64,000 nucleotides of DNA from the NCBI RefSeq assembly GCF_003171515.1, contig NC_089394.1, positions 744,001-808,000 of the forward strand, in the 5' to 3' direction. Origin of the DNA: Pyrenophora tritici-repentis. Its lineage: Eukaryota; Ascomycota; Dothideomycetes; Pleosporales; Pleosporaceae. Under the pieces are notes generated by a model that saw only the letters and a program-made list of their open reading frames with translations, had not been told where the DNA came from and did no database searches. Shown in pieces: positions 1 through 10,286 of the stretch. Each line of letters starts with the position of its first letter. The stretch's first letter is position 1. A program made the translations under genes and the position numbers.

Positions 1-108
1 CAGATGACTACCTGGCTGGCCAAGGACTCTCAGATCAACACTTTCTTTGTGCCCGCTTATGAGAGCCCGGGACAGGCGTACATTGACAAGGTCAAGTCTA
101 GCACCTAG
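1..108 (+). CDS. C-terminal end of an unidentified gene (partial)
   Basis: An open frame enters from the left edge and ends at a TAG at 106-108, giving 35 residues. The visible tail contains a VPAYESPGQAY stretch. Codon use looks genuine, but the piece is too short for me to assign a family. The start and any introns lie outside the window. It could instead be the last exon of a longer gene. Confidence 0.5.
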   Translation, partial: QMTTWLAKDSQINTFFVPAYESPGQAYIDKVKSST

Positions 109-400
109 AAGATTAGCTTTTCCAAGGAGGACTCTTTCAGTTCTGAGAACTTCAACGGGGTAGATGTCGATTGACAGGACATCCGACCGGCAGCGTGTGA
201 ATCAACGACAGCTTTCATTTTTCTTCGTACCACTACTTCCTGCATGGCCAAGGGTCTTGGGACATTGCTTCGAATGGCGCATCGGCGTTGTAATCAAGAT
301 GGCTCAAAATACGAGCTTTCCGTGTGTGGGTAATTGGAGTCATGCTATCAGAATGCAATCATAGTAATACAGGATTCTATTGCCCGTTGTATCGAGTCTT

Positions 401-1147
401 CTATCGTGAGCCTTTGATAACGCTTTCCAATACACCAGCTGCCCAGTTCAGGCACCTCGTCATGTCGCCCTCTGCCTCCTTTGGCATACCATGTATACCC
501 ACGTTTTGACAGACATTTGGATCCAACTCGCCGTCCACGTCGCCATGTTTGAACAAAAACCTATGATCCTGGACATAGTTTGGCCACACAATATTATCTA
601 CGTAGCCTGGAGGGTCTTGCCAGAAGCCTTCTAACGTCACGTAGCCGCTTCTTGCCTCTCGTCTCCGCTTTGCTGTCTCGTAACTGGTGCGTAGGAAGAG
701 TTTAACATCAAACAGCTCGCGAATATCCTTCATATCCTCGGAGAAGAGAAGAAAGCCATCAACGATGCAAATGCGTCGGCCCTCCCACTCCGGCTTCCCT
801 TGAAGCCATGTGCGCACCTCATCCCTCAGTCTCTGGATCTCAGCTTCCGGAACGTAGTGCTCGCCCACGCTATTTTGGTCCTCTCGGCTCACGAGCCATT
901 CTGGGCTCTTGCCCCGCTCTTTGATATGCTGCAGGGCGGACTTGAGCTGCGGGAGATTGATTGATTCTATGCAGTCCCAGTCCTGGACACCATTTTTGAC
1001 GGGAATGTCGGCGTCGGTCTTGTAGAAGTCATCTAGGTGAAGGATGAAGAGCTTGGAGGGGGGGAATATGTCGCGCAGGAGCCGGGAGAGGGTTGTTTTG
1101 CCCGAGGAAGAGGGTCCAGATATGCCGACGAGGAGAGGTCGAGACAT
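401..1147 (-). CDS. NRK1: Nicotinamide riboside kinase (NRK1-type)
   Basis: This intronless 248-residue protein is expected to phosphorylate nicotinamide riboside with ATP to give NMN, feeding NAD salvage in the cytosol. The N-terminus shows a Walker A P-loop (GISGPSSSGKTT, residues about 9-20). An HLDDFYK motif near residue 37 carries the acidic residue that binds substrate in this uridine-kinase-like P-loop family. A VDGFLLF segment in the middle matches the Walker B/lid region. The length agrees with fungal and animal NRK proteins of roughly 200-260 residues. The ATG at 1147 comes directly before the P-loop, so no upstream extension is needed. It is divergent from the ARMH3-like gene at 1428, leaving about 280 bp of shared upstream DNA. 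A generic uridine-kinase-like enzyme is the main alternative. Confidence 0.88.
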   Translation of the reverse strand: MSRPLLVGISGPSSSGKTTLSRLLRDIFPPSKLFILHLDDFYKTDADIPVKNGVQDWDCIESINLPQLKSALQHIKERGKSPEWLVSREDQNSVGEHYVPEAEIQRLRDEVRTWLQGKPEWEGRRICIVDGFLLFSEDMKDIRELFDVKLFLRTSYETAKRRREARSGYVTLEGFWQDPPGYVDNIVWPNYVQDHRFLFKHGDVDGELDPNVCQNVGIHGMPKEAEGDMTRCLNWAAGVLESVIKGSR

Positions 1148-1427
1148 GGTCGGGGGTTCACCACACGCCTTCTGCTTCCTATGTCTACGCCAGCGGGGCT
1201 ATCCAGATGATATGTTATGCGGAGGTTCCGTACCTAAAAAGCAATAAGCCCCAATCCCGGATCCTGGGTGCCAAATGCATCCCACGTTGATGGAGCCATG
1301 GAACATGGTGGGGCTGATCGGGATTCGATCGCCCCTCGGCCCGCTCAAGTTCCCCATGCGCGACGCGACATGATGGCCATGAGAAGCTTGACATTATCGC
1401 GTCCACCCGTCGACGCCTTTTGTAGTC

Positions 1428-3605
1428 ATGGAGCCGTCACCGCTGACGCAAGACTCAAGACCTGATATATTCCAGCCCAAAATCATCAGCCTTTACGAAA
1501 CCCTTTTCAAGGTGTGCTTCCCACAAATCCCGGCGTAGAAAACTGGCTTACACGGTATAGGAAGATGAGGAAGATGTCGAGCTATCCGAGGGTTTCTGGC
1601 AGGAGTTCTTTCTCCACCGGCCAGATACCTCCGGTCTGAAGAAGATGCTGGCCTCGGTTACTCCCGACGATATGCTACATCAACAGGCGCATTCCCAGCA
1701 ACTGTTCCGCCAGGCCATTGTCCGCGTCAAGCAAGCCAAAGCCCCCGCCGACGAAATCGCCCTCGAGGTACGATGATGCCGCTGTAGACATGGCCTCACG
1801 CGCTTACCGCTTAGACCTTGACAGTCTTTCTCGATGCAGCCCTGAGCAAAAAGTACACGAATCCGAGCTCGGATATCATATCTGTCCTCTGCGGTCTCAA
1901 CGATGCCGACGCTGTCATGACCGACTTTGTGGCCACGCTCGATACGGCTATACGAGGTGGGAGGAGTAGTAAGTCAAGCCCGGAGAATTGATTTGGGGGA
2001 CCAGCTGATCAGATTAGTATCGGTGCGTCTGAGGGCTGTTCGAGCCACCCTATCCATAGCCGCCGCTGGCTTCCAGACAGCGCTTCCGTCGTACTTTACA
2101 CATCGAGATCTATTCCCTTCACTTATGAAAGTATGATAAGAGCGTATACAGGGGCAGTATGGATACTGACGCGTACAGTACATTCAAGACTGCGACAACA
2201 GTACCGATGTCCTACCCGCTCTTTACCTCCTCGGTCTTTTGACAAATTACAACAAGTTCGAATTCCAAAATCCGTATAGACTACGGCTAGATGATTTTGT
2301 CAACGATGAAATCATACAAGACATGGTCGCGTGCTTTGGGAATACCTGTATAAAGCTACGGGATGCATACGTGGCTGTTCAAGACGACATGCCCGAAGGC
2401 TGGACGCTGGGATCAACATTGAGCTACATAGGTTTGGGCGCCCTTGCCCCGACTTCTCGCCCAACTACGCCCCAACCAGCGGCTGAAGATGCAAAGTCAT
2501 TATTTGCTACTTTGTAGGTGCTATACGCATGATAGCCTGTTCTAGGCTAATCATCTACAGACCCGGTCCTGAAATTGGCCTTCTACTCTCCACGTACGAC
2601 TTTGCCAATGCCAATAAAGTCTTCTGCTTCAACCTGGTCAAATTTGGATTAGAAAACAAGAGCCAGCCAACGCCCCTCAGCGCCTATCTTTCCTTGACTT
2701 CTTACATGTTCCAGCATGCCCATCGGTCTACAAGAGCTGCATTGTACACATATCTCAGTCTCTTTGTACTACAAATACTTGTTGAAGATCCGATGCTCGT
2801 CAAGCGTCTTTGCAGTGACGAGACGAAGCTTTCGGTGCGCTTATGTCGCCAGAGACAACCGTATCTCCCTATTGTGCGGGGTGAAAGAGTTCCTGCGGCT
2901 ATAATTCTGGATATGGTGTCTGATGGCATCAGCCATAACCTACGGAGGCGGTTAGACGTCGACTTTTACACGTAAGTGTGTCTGTTTTATTTAGCCGACA
3001 CCCAGCTAATACCTTGTAGTCTCTGTCTAGGCGTCCTCTTACGACTACTTTCGTATCTCAGTAGAGCCAAAGTCCGCATCGCATACCACTGGTCAGAAAT
3101 GTGGCGGACTCTGCTATCTTTCGTCCGCTTCCTCACTACCTACGAGAGCGATATCAAAGCAAACTACAAAGCAAACAGTATGGTCAACGTCCTCGTCAAT
3201 CTCCTCGCCTTTGCTCTTTCCAGCGGCGAAAACTTCCTCCCTGATCCCGCCTCATACGACGACCTGTTTTACAAACTCGTCGAGAGCGGCGATATCCTGA
3301 CAAAGTTCCGAGACGCATATGGATTGGCTGGCCAGTCTGATTCGATGCAGACACTCATTAATGTGTCTTCGCATTACCAGTCCCTTCTCGAAAGCGACAA
3401 GGCAAAGGCGCGAAGCAAACATTTGAGTCCGCAGGAGGTTAACACTATCATCAAACAGGGGTATGAAACGCTTTCTATCGATGCGAGTGAGGGGCTGGAT
3501 CGGTGGGAGAAGTTTCGAGAGGCTGATTACAAGTCGCTACTAAAGAAGATTGCGAGGGCTGCGGTGGAGGATGCCAAGGCGTTGAATGCGGAAGAGATGA
3601 AATAA
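1428..3605 (+). CDS. ARMH3-like armadillo-helical protein (DUF1741 family), 7 exons
   Basis: Splicing exons 1428-1511, 1561-1767, 1815-1968, 2018-2130, 2179-2513, 2561-2971 and 3020-3605 gives one frame of 629 residues. All six introns are 47-49 bp with GT..AG ends. The product is alpha-helical throughout and the last 180 residues (for example NVLVNLLAFALSSGENFLPD) match the C-terminal domain of the ARMH3/C10orf76 family. The human member works with GBF1 and PI4KB at the Golgi; a Golgi role here is inference from the family. The ATG at 1428 opens directly into MEPSPLTQDSRPDIF, and the reading frame is uninterrupted across all junctions. Exon 3's donor is taken at 1969 and exon 7's acceptor at 3019; a second AG at 3030 would not keep the frame. 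Confidence 0.82.
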
Positions 3606-4035
3606 TTCACCACTGTAGGCTGGGTACTATAAGACTGAGTCTCGAGAGGCTTACGAATCAACCTCCATGCCGAAATACAAATCGAAGTATGCGTGTATCT
3701 CTCATATTCCCGGTACCCGTATATCGATTGATGTGGGGTGCATACATAATCCTGCCGCAAGCGTCTCTCTCCTGTGGTTCTCCTGTATTGATCGACATGC
3801 AGACACCACATTGGTCTACATCATCACGTGCGGGTGTTATGACCGGTGTACATAGAACCTGATTGACCGGCTAGGTAGTCTGTTACCCCTCACATTGTCC
3901 AGAGCATGTCCATACCGTACCAGATGTTACCTCGTGCCTTCTCTCCATATCTCCTTCCACCATGCTAAGAGAAAGCCCTCTTCCCCCATCAAATCATCAA
4001 CATAACGACATCCAATTCAACACCATCTGTACATT
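3606..4035. other. Intergenic, 430 bp
   Basis: This holds the 3' flank of the ARMH3-like gene and the 5' flank of the next plus-strand gene. The last 80 bp before the ATG at 4036 are C/A/T-rich, as in fungal 5' leaders. I see no RNA gene or repeat. Confidence 0.5.
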
Positions 4036-5372
4036 ATGGCCACCCATCCAGCCCCCTACAACATCTTCGAACCAGGCGAAAGTTCGAAGGTACGTATCCC
4101 CTCCCCCCTTCCTCTCAAGACAACCCCCCAGCGGATCCATCAACTAACTAAACTCACCAGCAAACAAATCTTAACACCACCCCCGCCTCATCCATTTACA
4201 CCATCTACTCCCTTCCCTCATCCAACCCCTCTCCTACCTCAGAATCTCCACCTTTCCCCAACCCCCAACCTCCTTCTCCCAGAAACCCATACACAACACC
4301 CCCTTCAGCCACCTACACGCTCCCTGCACCGCCAACAGCCAGACCACGAGCGGTCGGACCACCAGCTGTTCGGTACCCACGCAGAGTGGCAACGGCAGCA
4401 GGAGGGTCACGGTATATGCATCTTCGTGAGTTGGAGGACGGTGGTGGAGATGGCGATGACGATGGTTTGACATGGAGGACAGAGGGGAGAATAGGGGAAA
4501 ATATGAGGAGTACGATCTTGGCCATCCCGGTACCGAAGTTGAAACCGGTGGTTCAAGTTTTCGTGGCTGAGTATCAGGGGTTGAGATTGTGTGCGATTAG
4601 TGATGCTGTTCCTTGGTGTATGTTATCCCCTCTCCTTTCTTTCCCACCTCTTTTTAACAAGAAACCGCAGTACTATCCCCCCTCTCCATCCCCATCCGCC
4701 TCCAAGCCATCCTCGAAGACGGCCCCCGCTTTCCAGCTCCACTGTGTCATCCAGCACACCGGTACACGCATACACCGCGGGATAAGGCGCTGTTGGCTCT
4801 TCTGACTTCGCTGGATGGAAGGAGGGAAAGGGGGAATTGGTATGCGCAGGGTTTGGCTATTAGGGGTGGGAAGTTGGTGCTGTATAGGAGGGGTGGTGGT
4901 GATGGGAAGGGGGGGTGTTGGACCGCTGGGTGTGGATTCAGGGATGTTTGAGATGTGGGCAGAGGAAGAAGTTAGTGGGAAAGGGAAAGGGAAAGTGGAG
5001 GAGGAGGATGGGGACGTGGAAATGTTCAAGCCGTCTGCATTTGGATCTGGATCAAGGAACAAGGCTTCGAGCGTTCCTCCTCCTCATCCACAGCATCCAC
5101 AGCATCCACAGCATATCCGGCCGGAAAACACGCAGGACATACAGCTCACACCATTCCCGCAACCTGAGAGGTCAATTTGGAGCAAAAGAACCCCTGCTAG
5201 AACTGAGGAGGGCAGAGTCGACGCCCATGAGCCAGCGCAAGCTAGGTGGTGGGCTGGGGTGAAGACTACGACGCGGAAGGTTTTACTGTGGACGTTTGTG
5301 AGTGTAGTTTGTACTCTTATCATTGGGGGCATTATTTGGGGGTTGATGGGAGTTATGGTGAGGAGGGACTAG
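4036..5372 (+). CDS. Hypothetical Pro-rich tail-anchored membrane protein with a G-run frameshift
   Basis: Exon 1 is 4036-4089, exon 2 is 4161-4617 and exon 3 starts at 4671; both introns have good GTACGT/GTATGT donors. The N-terminal third is rich in Pro, Ser and Thr. A middle block (AIPVPKLKPVVQVFVAEYQG) looks like a folded domain. The frame then ends at TGA 4949-4951, just after a seven-G run at 4909-4915. Reading the run as six Gs joins it seamlessly to the frame ending at 5372, which carries an acidic linker and one strong C-terminal transmembrane segment (VLLWTFVSVVCTLIIGG) followed by MVRRD. The whole protein would be about 403 residues. I do not recognise the family. The frameshift may be an assembly over-call or a real mutation. 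Confidence 0.6.
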
Positions 5373-5398
5373 TGATGATGATGATGATGATGATGATG
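5373..5398. repeat. (TGA)n microsatellite
   Basis: About nine TGA units directly follow the stop codon of the tail-anchored protein, in its 3' UTR. Confidence 0.9.
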
Positions 5399-5598
5399 TG
5401 AAATGATTAGGGTCATTGTGTGTGGTGGCGTTGTGGACACATGTATATCTGTGGGATTTCCTGAATTTTTAGTGTTTAATGTCATATATTCTCTGCTATA
5501 CACGCCTCATCTCCGGTCCACAATTCATGACTATGTTATACCAGTCTCCATACGAGTGTAATCTGGCCTGTAGATCTTAACTATCTCACAGCAGCAAT

Positions 5599-5961
5599 TC
5601 AATCTTCAGGTATAGTTCCCGCCCCTCCAATACCGCCAGCGTCTGTCTCTCGATTGTTGAGTTGGAAAATGTTGAGTGAAATAACCCTTCCAATATATAC
5701 TTGGAACGGTATATATTCAAAATGAGTTAAATGGTAATCATCATATCGGCGGAGACCAAAGAAGACAGTGCCATCCGCCCTGTTCCACATTTATGCTGTA
5801 AGCTCTGCTCCAGGAGAGCGTTCCATGTGAGCAATGGGGTCATTCTCCTGTATTAGGGTAACAGTGAATGTGTTCCAGCCGGGATTGCCCCAGGGTAGAC
5901 AGCCAAAGCCGGTTCGACACACAGATTGAGGTCTTGCCAGGACAACAACGGCAAGACACAT
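5599..5961 (-). pseudogene. Broken small, possibly secreted protein
   Basis: On the minus strand an ATG at 5961 opens a 56-codon frame that stops at TAA (5791-5793). The very next codon is ATG and the same frame continues for 63 codons to 5599. The first part begins with a hydrophobic run (MCLAVVVLARP) and has two Cys within the next 15 residues. Upstream in the same frame, without a stop but also without an ATG, lie further hydrophobic residues (KYLHLLL), as if a longer signal peptide had lost its start codon. Read together, the piece looks like a roughly 120-residue secreted protein with one nonsense codon and a damaged start. It sits alone in a gene-poor AT-rich block. It could instead be chance open frame; I see no family match. 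Confidence 0.35.
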
Positions 5962-6473
5962 CAAAAGGAGGTGAAGATATTTAGAAAAAGTTCGGAGAAT
6001 CGTGATGTCAAAATGATATGATTGGAAGGCTTGGTGTGGTTGGGGTGAATTGTGAACAGAAAATGGAATAGTAGGAACCCAATGCTTTTATATTCTTGAG
6101 CCTGATGTTCCAAGCCTCTCCTCGAATGTTCCGGAAAGTAAGCCGATCTACACCATGCGGCTGGCTTTCTAAATACTTTTGACACATAGAAACCCCGCCT
6201 TGAAACTCAAATAAATCACAATGTAGTGTGTTAAAATATCCAATGATGATCTGTATCAGTGTTGGTGACAGTGATCTTGGTGCTCGAGAGTACTTTGATG
6301 TACTGCACGGGTGAGTCAGCTATACGGGCCGTCTCGTATGTATAGACTAGTGTAGTTCTTGGCCACACAGATTCCGAGAGAATTGTTGGCCAACAGGATA
6401 GCTTGGGTATGGCAGATCATCACCTACTATAGATCAATGTAATCTCGGTATTACCACTTCACCAGGTCCGTTC

Positions 6474-6690
6474 CGTGCCATCCCGTACAACTCAACTCCA
6501 GTCTCCACGAGCTCTATTTAGTGTAATCCCGTATAGCATAGCTCTAGTCTATACGAACTCTATTCAGTGTAATCCCGTATAGCGCAGCTCTAGTCTATAC
6601 GAACTCTATCCAGTGTAATCCCGTATAGCGCAACTAGATTCAACACGAACTCTGTTCGGTGCAATCCCGTATGAACCAACTCCAACCCCT
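6474..6690. repeat. 46-bp tandem repeat, about 4.5 copies
   Basis: A unit containing GTGTAATCCCGTATAGCG recurs at about 6520, 6566 and 6612, with diverged copies at about 6474 and 6658. The period is 46 bp. Differences between units are mostly transitions. It lies in the non-coding stretch between the broken small-protein candidate and the secreted-protein gene. Confidence 0.8.
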
Positions 6691-7332
6691 GTCCTATCCC
6701 GGCGTAGCACCGTGTTCCTGAGATATGCAGTCCCATCTCTGGCAAAGCACCGTCATGATCTATGAAATGATGCTGTTTGTGACTGTTACTCGACGATCAA
6801 TCCACCCTCAAGTCTTTGTTTCTCCACCGTAAGCGACGAAAGCCGCCGTGGATCATGTATTTCGGCCGATGATAGACCAAATACTGTACTGGTTTTTCGT
6901 GGAGAGGACCGAGATGAATTTTGAACTGGGTGCATAGTGTGGAATTGCACTCGTCTCCCCGTCACGGTTGAATTTTTTGGGTTTTCAAGTGGGGGTTTTC
7001 TATGTATCAAAAGTTGACTCTATAATTGGAAAGGCAGCCGTCTATCAATCCGCGCTCACCGCCGTGCCATAAGCTGAAGGCCCCTGCCTAAACTTTTGCG
7101 GGTCAGACCGGCTTTCCTGATCAGCATTGATACCGTACATCACTATCTCAACCGCTCAGGTTTTTTCATAAATTTGCCACATGTCCCGTCGTTTCAAGTC
7201 CAGAAGCAAACCAAGACTTCCCCTTCTACTTGCACCAAACAGCTACGGCTACGCCTCGAACCCCCAACGAGATTCAACGCCTCCCCCATCCACGTTTCGA
7301 CATTGAACGCCTCCCACCCCCATTTCGCCAAA

Positions 7333-7704
7333 AGTAAGTCTTAAGTGTCTTAATACAAATCATACAGACCATACAACTAACACCTTCCTCAATTAGTGAA
7401 GCCCTTGCTCTATGTCCTCGTCACAATCTCACCCGTCACTGCCGCTAGGATCTGCCACCTCGATTATTTCAATGCCGAAAGCAGGATGTCTTGGGATGAC
7501 TGGAAGGCGGCTGCGCCAGGGACATGTGCTTCTCTCGGTGGGAATTGGGATGGTGGCCTGGGTGAAATAACCGATAACCAAACGATGACGTGCAACGGCG
7601 TCCCCAATTGGATTCCCTGTGACGGCGTCGCAGATGTAGGAGGGCACAACGTGGTTTTCGCTTGCAACAATTGCGCGCCCGTCCCAACCGGGCCACCAAG
7701 ATAA
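7333..7704 (+). CDS. Small secreted cysteine-containing protein, ATG split by an intron
   Basis: A 62-63 bp intron (7334-7396, GTAAGT..TTAG) separates an A at 7333 from TG at 7397-7398, so splicing builds the ATG. The frame then runs to TAA-type end at 7704 and encodes 102 residues. The first 17 residues (MKPLLYVLVTISPVTAA) form a clear signal peptide. The mature part has six Cys, a Trp-rich centre and a CDGVADVGGHNVVFAC segment near the end. There is no ATG elsewhere in this frame upstream, and the 5' exon is C/A-rich like a leader. Small size, signal peptide, Cys content and isolated position fit a secreted fungal protein of effector type, but no function can be assigned. Confidence 0.6.
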
Positions 7705-8011
7705 GTCTTGGGAAGACATAGCTGATTATTGGACAATAGGAGGCAGGAAAGTTGCAAGGTCACAATACAACGATTTTGTTCCAATTAGCTACAAATTTAA
7801 ACAGATTGTGAGAACCTATCGTCCCTTCTTAGGTGTAATACGAAATACATACGACTAATCGTGATTATATATCTGCAAAAGTGTAACTGGTATATTATGA
7901 AATTGGCTAAGGTTATTCGGATGGGCAGAAAAGATAACTAGGCCAGCACTTCTAAAATCGGGAAATTTGCTTTCATCGCAATCACAACGCCACCTACTTA
8001 CAAGAGTGGAA

Positions 8012-8109
8012 ACTCCTAATCAAACACTATCCTACTCCTAATCAAACACTATCCTACTCCTAATCAAACACTATCCTACTCCTAATCAAACACTATCCTA
8101 CTCCTAATC
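8012..8109. repeat. 22-bp tandem repeat, about 4.5 copies
   Basis: ACTCCTAATCAAACACTATC plus two bases repeats without change from 8012 to about 8100, then breaks into related ACTCCTAATCC and CTACTCTAC text. It directly precedes the SINE tail. Confidence 0.92.
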
Positions 8110-8162
8110 CCACCTACTCTACTACTCTACCGCCTACTAGCCCCCCCTCTCATTACTATTCG

Positions 8163-8218
<56 letters not shown>

Positions 8219-8440
8219 GAGTCTATTCTCAGCCTGAACTGATCTCAAAATGAGCATGCAGGCTATCCTTTTCTAGCTATGCTAGTACTACTTATGTATA
8301 AGAGAAAAAGGTTACCCTACTAAAAAAACTCTTCCTTTTTGCCGCGCTAGCTTAACTATACGGGCAAGAGGATAGCAAGATTCGAACTTACTCTCTAGAA
8401 AACCAGAGCGGCCAGGTGTACGCCCACTACACTATGCCCC
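8163..8440 (-). mobile_element. tRNA-derived SINE, full length
   Basis: Read on the minus strand the element starts at 8440 with GGGGCATAGTGTAGTGGGCG. It carries an RNA polymerase III A box (TAGTGTAGTGG, 8424-8434) and B box (AGTTCGAATCT, 8378-8388), 35 nt apart as in tRNA genes. A non-tRNA body of about 150 bp follows and the element ends in a (TAG)n tail of about 18 units (8163-8218). The flanks 8152-8163 and 8441-8452 are nearly identical 12-mers (two T/C differences), consistent with a target-site duplication. This layout (tRNA head, unrelated body, simple-repeat 3' tail, TSD) is that of a SINE mobilised by a LINE. No matching LINE is seen in the window. Confidence 0.82.
8378..8434 (-). 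promoter_or_regulatory. Internal Pol III promoter (A and B boxes) of the SINE
   Basis: The A box TAGTGTAGTGG fits the consensus TRGYNNARNNG at every position. The B box AGTTCGAATCT differs from GGTTCGANTCC at the first and last base. Spacing is normal for a type 2 Pol III promoter. Confidence 0.75.
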
Positions 8441-9141
8441 ATCACTACTCGCAGGCACGACAGGTCCCAATCGCGCCCCAAACCTTGTCCACGCGACCCG
8501 CACCACCAATTTCCCAGCGAAGCCGTGCCGCAGTATTTAGCTCGAACCTACCTCCTCGTCACTGCCAGCCACTGATCGATTGATCGATTGATTGTGGTTT
8601 AACGCCCATTTGACAGCCTCCCAAGGGACATTCAGGCGGGTACCGTCGGAGGCTTATGCGTTTGGGGCGCTGCTTCGTGGTACCTATTCTATAGAGATAG
8701 TTACAAGTCGTGGGTAGAGGTCCGCCAGTTGACACTGCTGATCCCGTTATGTCTGTGGCGTGGGGCCGTGTTGCTCTGTCGGCCAGCCACTGATTGACTA
8801 CTCGAAGGGATACATTAGGTTCGGTATAAGCCGTGATTTCCGCTCCGCTCCACTCCGCTGGTTGTGTTCCTTGCAGTGCGTTCCTTGCAGCGAGGGTCTA
8901 GGCTTTGGGGATCTGCTGGTAATGTACCCGGTGATCGGCTCGGCTAGGGAGCAAGTTTATTGGCTGGTAGCCGGTTAGGATGGGGTGTGTGTACGGGGAT
9001 GACGTGATGATTGTGGAGTGGTGGTGGTGATAGGGGTTGATCTCCCAGTACGTAGGTACGCGTAAGATACGATACGAGTCCTACTGTACGGGGGATGGCT
9101 GGCATGGTTGTGTCGGGACTTGGGCTTCAACACAGTTCCCT
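8441..9141. other. Intergenic, no gene seen
   Basis: Between the two SINE copies I see only short random frames and a small GATT/GATC run near 8575-8600. Nothing supports a gene. Confidence 0.5.
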
Positions 9142-9222
9142 CTAGGAAAAAAGGATAGCTTGCATGCTCATTTTGAGATCAGTTCGGGCTGGAAATAGAC
9201 TCAGTAGTAGTAGTAGTAGTAG
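9142..9222 (+). mobile_element. 5'-truncated second copy of the SINE
   Basis: The segment GGATAGCTTGCATGCTCATT through AGACTCAGTAGTAG matches the 3' body of the SINE at 8163-8440, in the opposite orientation, and ends in a short (TAG)n tail at about 9204-9222. The tRNA head is absent. This 5' truncation is typical of target-primed reverse transcription. The copy differs from the first by scattered substitutions, so it is not a recent local duplicate. Confidence 0.8.
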
Positions 9223-10241
9223 GACTTGGGCATCGTAGTTTGAGATCGAACGATGACAACAATGACCATGACATCAGATTTCCTGCTGAGAAACTTTCCC
9301 CCTTTGCTTGCCGACGTCGGGATATTCCGCTAGCACTCATATTCCACTACTGTAAACCCACCCACCCCCTTTGCGTTGCATTTTGCCATCTTGCAGATTT
9401 CTCAGATCCTTGTTGCAAGCGCGTTCAACGTTTGTTAGATAAGTTAGGGGTACTGGACTGGACCCGTAGACACAAAGTACCGGTGGAGCTTAGCTCAGGA
9501 ACATACGGTCTGTGCCACGCGACGACGCGAAAAAAACGCGAGAAAGCCTATTTTTAGGCCGATGAGAGTCTGGACCACAGCATCGGCAGCAAGCAACTGT
9601 CAAACTATGAACCTGGTTTGTCTTGTAACAAAATGAGGTCCGTGGGAAAGATGGACCACAGCGCTGGGTCGCGACTAGCGTCGATGGGAGCACCGGCGGA
9701 AATGAGGGCGTGTATTACATTGTTTTCGATTTTTGTTTCTTAAGTGTATCGGGATGGGGTTGTGATGGACGGATGGGGGAGACGGGGGGGATGAAGTCAG
9801 GGTAACAATTTCTCCGAGGTAGCGATACCGTTTCAGATTGTATGGGGGAAGGTGAACGAGAGAAGGGTGTTTGTAACATATTGTCCCTCAGCTGCTGTTT
9901 TGGCAAAAGCAAACATACCAGCAGTAACAGGAAAAGACAATATAGGCACTTTGCCTAAGAATAGGTATCACGACCTTACTCACGACAACAATAACAACAG
10001 GAAAAACTAAGTTCCCTCAACACCGAGTTCACTATCGCAACTCGCCTGATGGACCCAACAATGCGCCAGCAAAGGCACCTAACCCTAAACACGACGAGAG
10101 AAAAAAGATGAAGGAAGCATTTTTCCGCCTCGCCTCAATACTGCCTGTAACTATCCAGCCCGTAAACCCCTAGCTCCCAAACCCCATCTGAATCGGAACA
10201 CGAGCCTCACGATATTTCAAATACGAGAAACAAAAAAAACC

Positions 10242-10286
<45 letters not shown>

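Noticed and set aside
8163..8218. CRISPR-like or functional array at the CTA repeats
   Set aside because: It is a simple trinucleotide tail of a SINE in a eukaryotic genome; no spacers.
8378..8440. A functional tRNA gene on minus at 8.4 kb
   Set aside because: The A and B boxes are present but the cloverleaf does not close and a SINE body and tail follow, so it is a SINE head.
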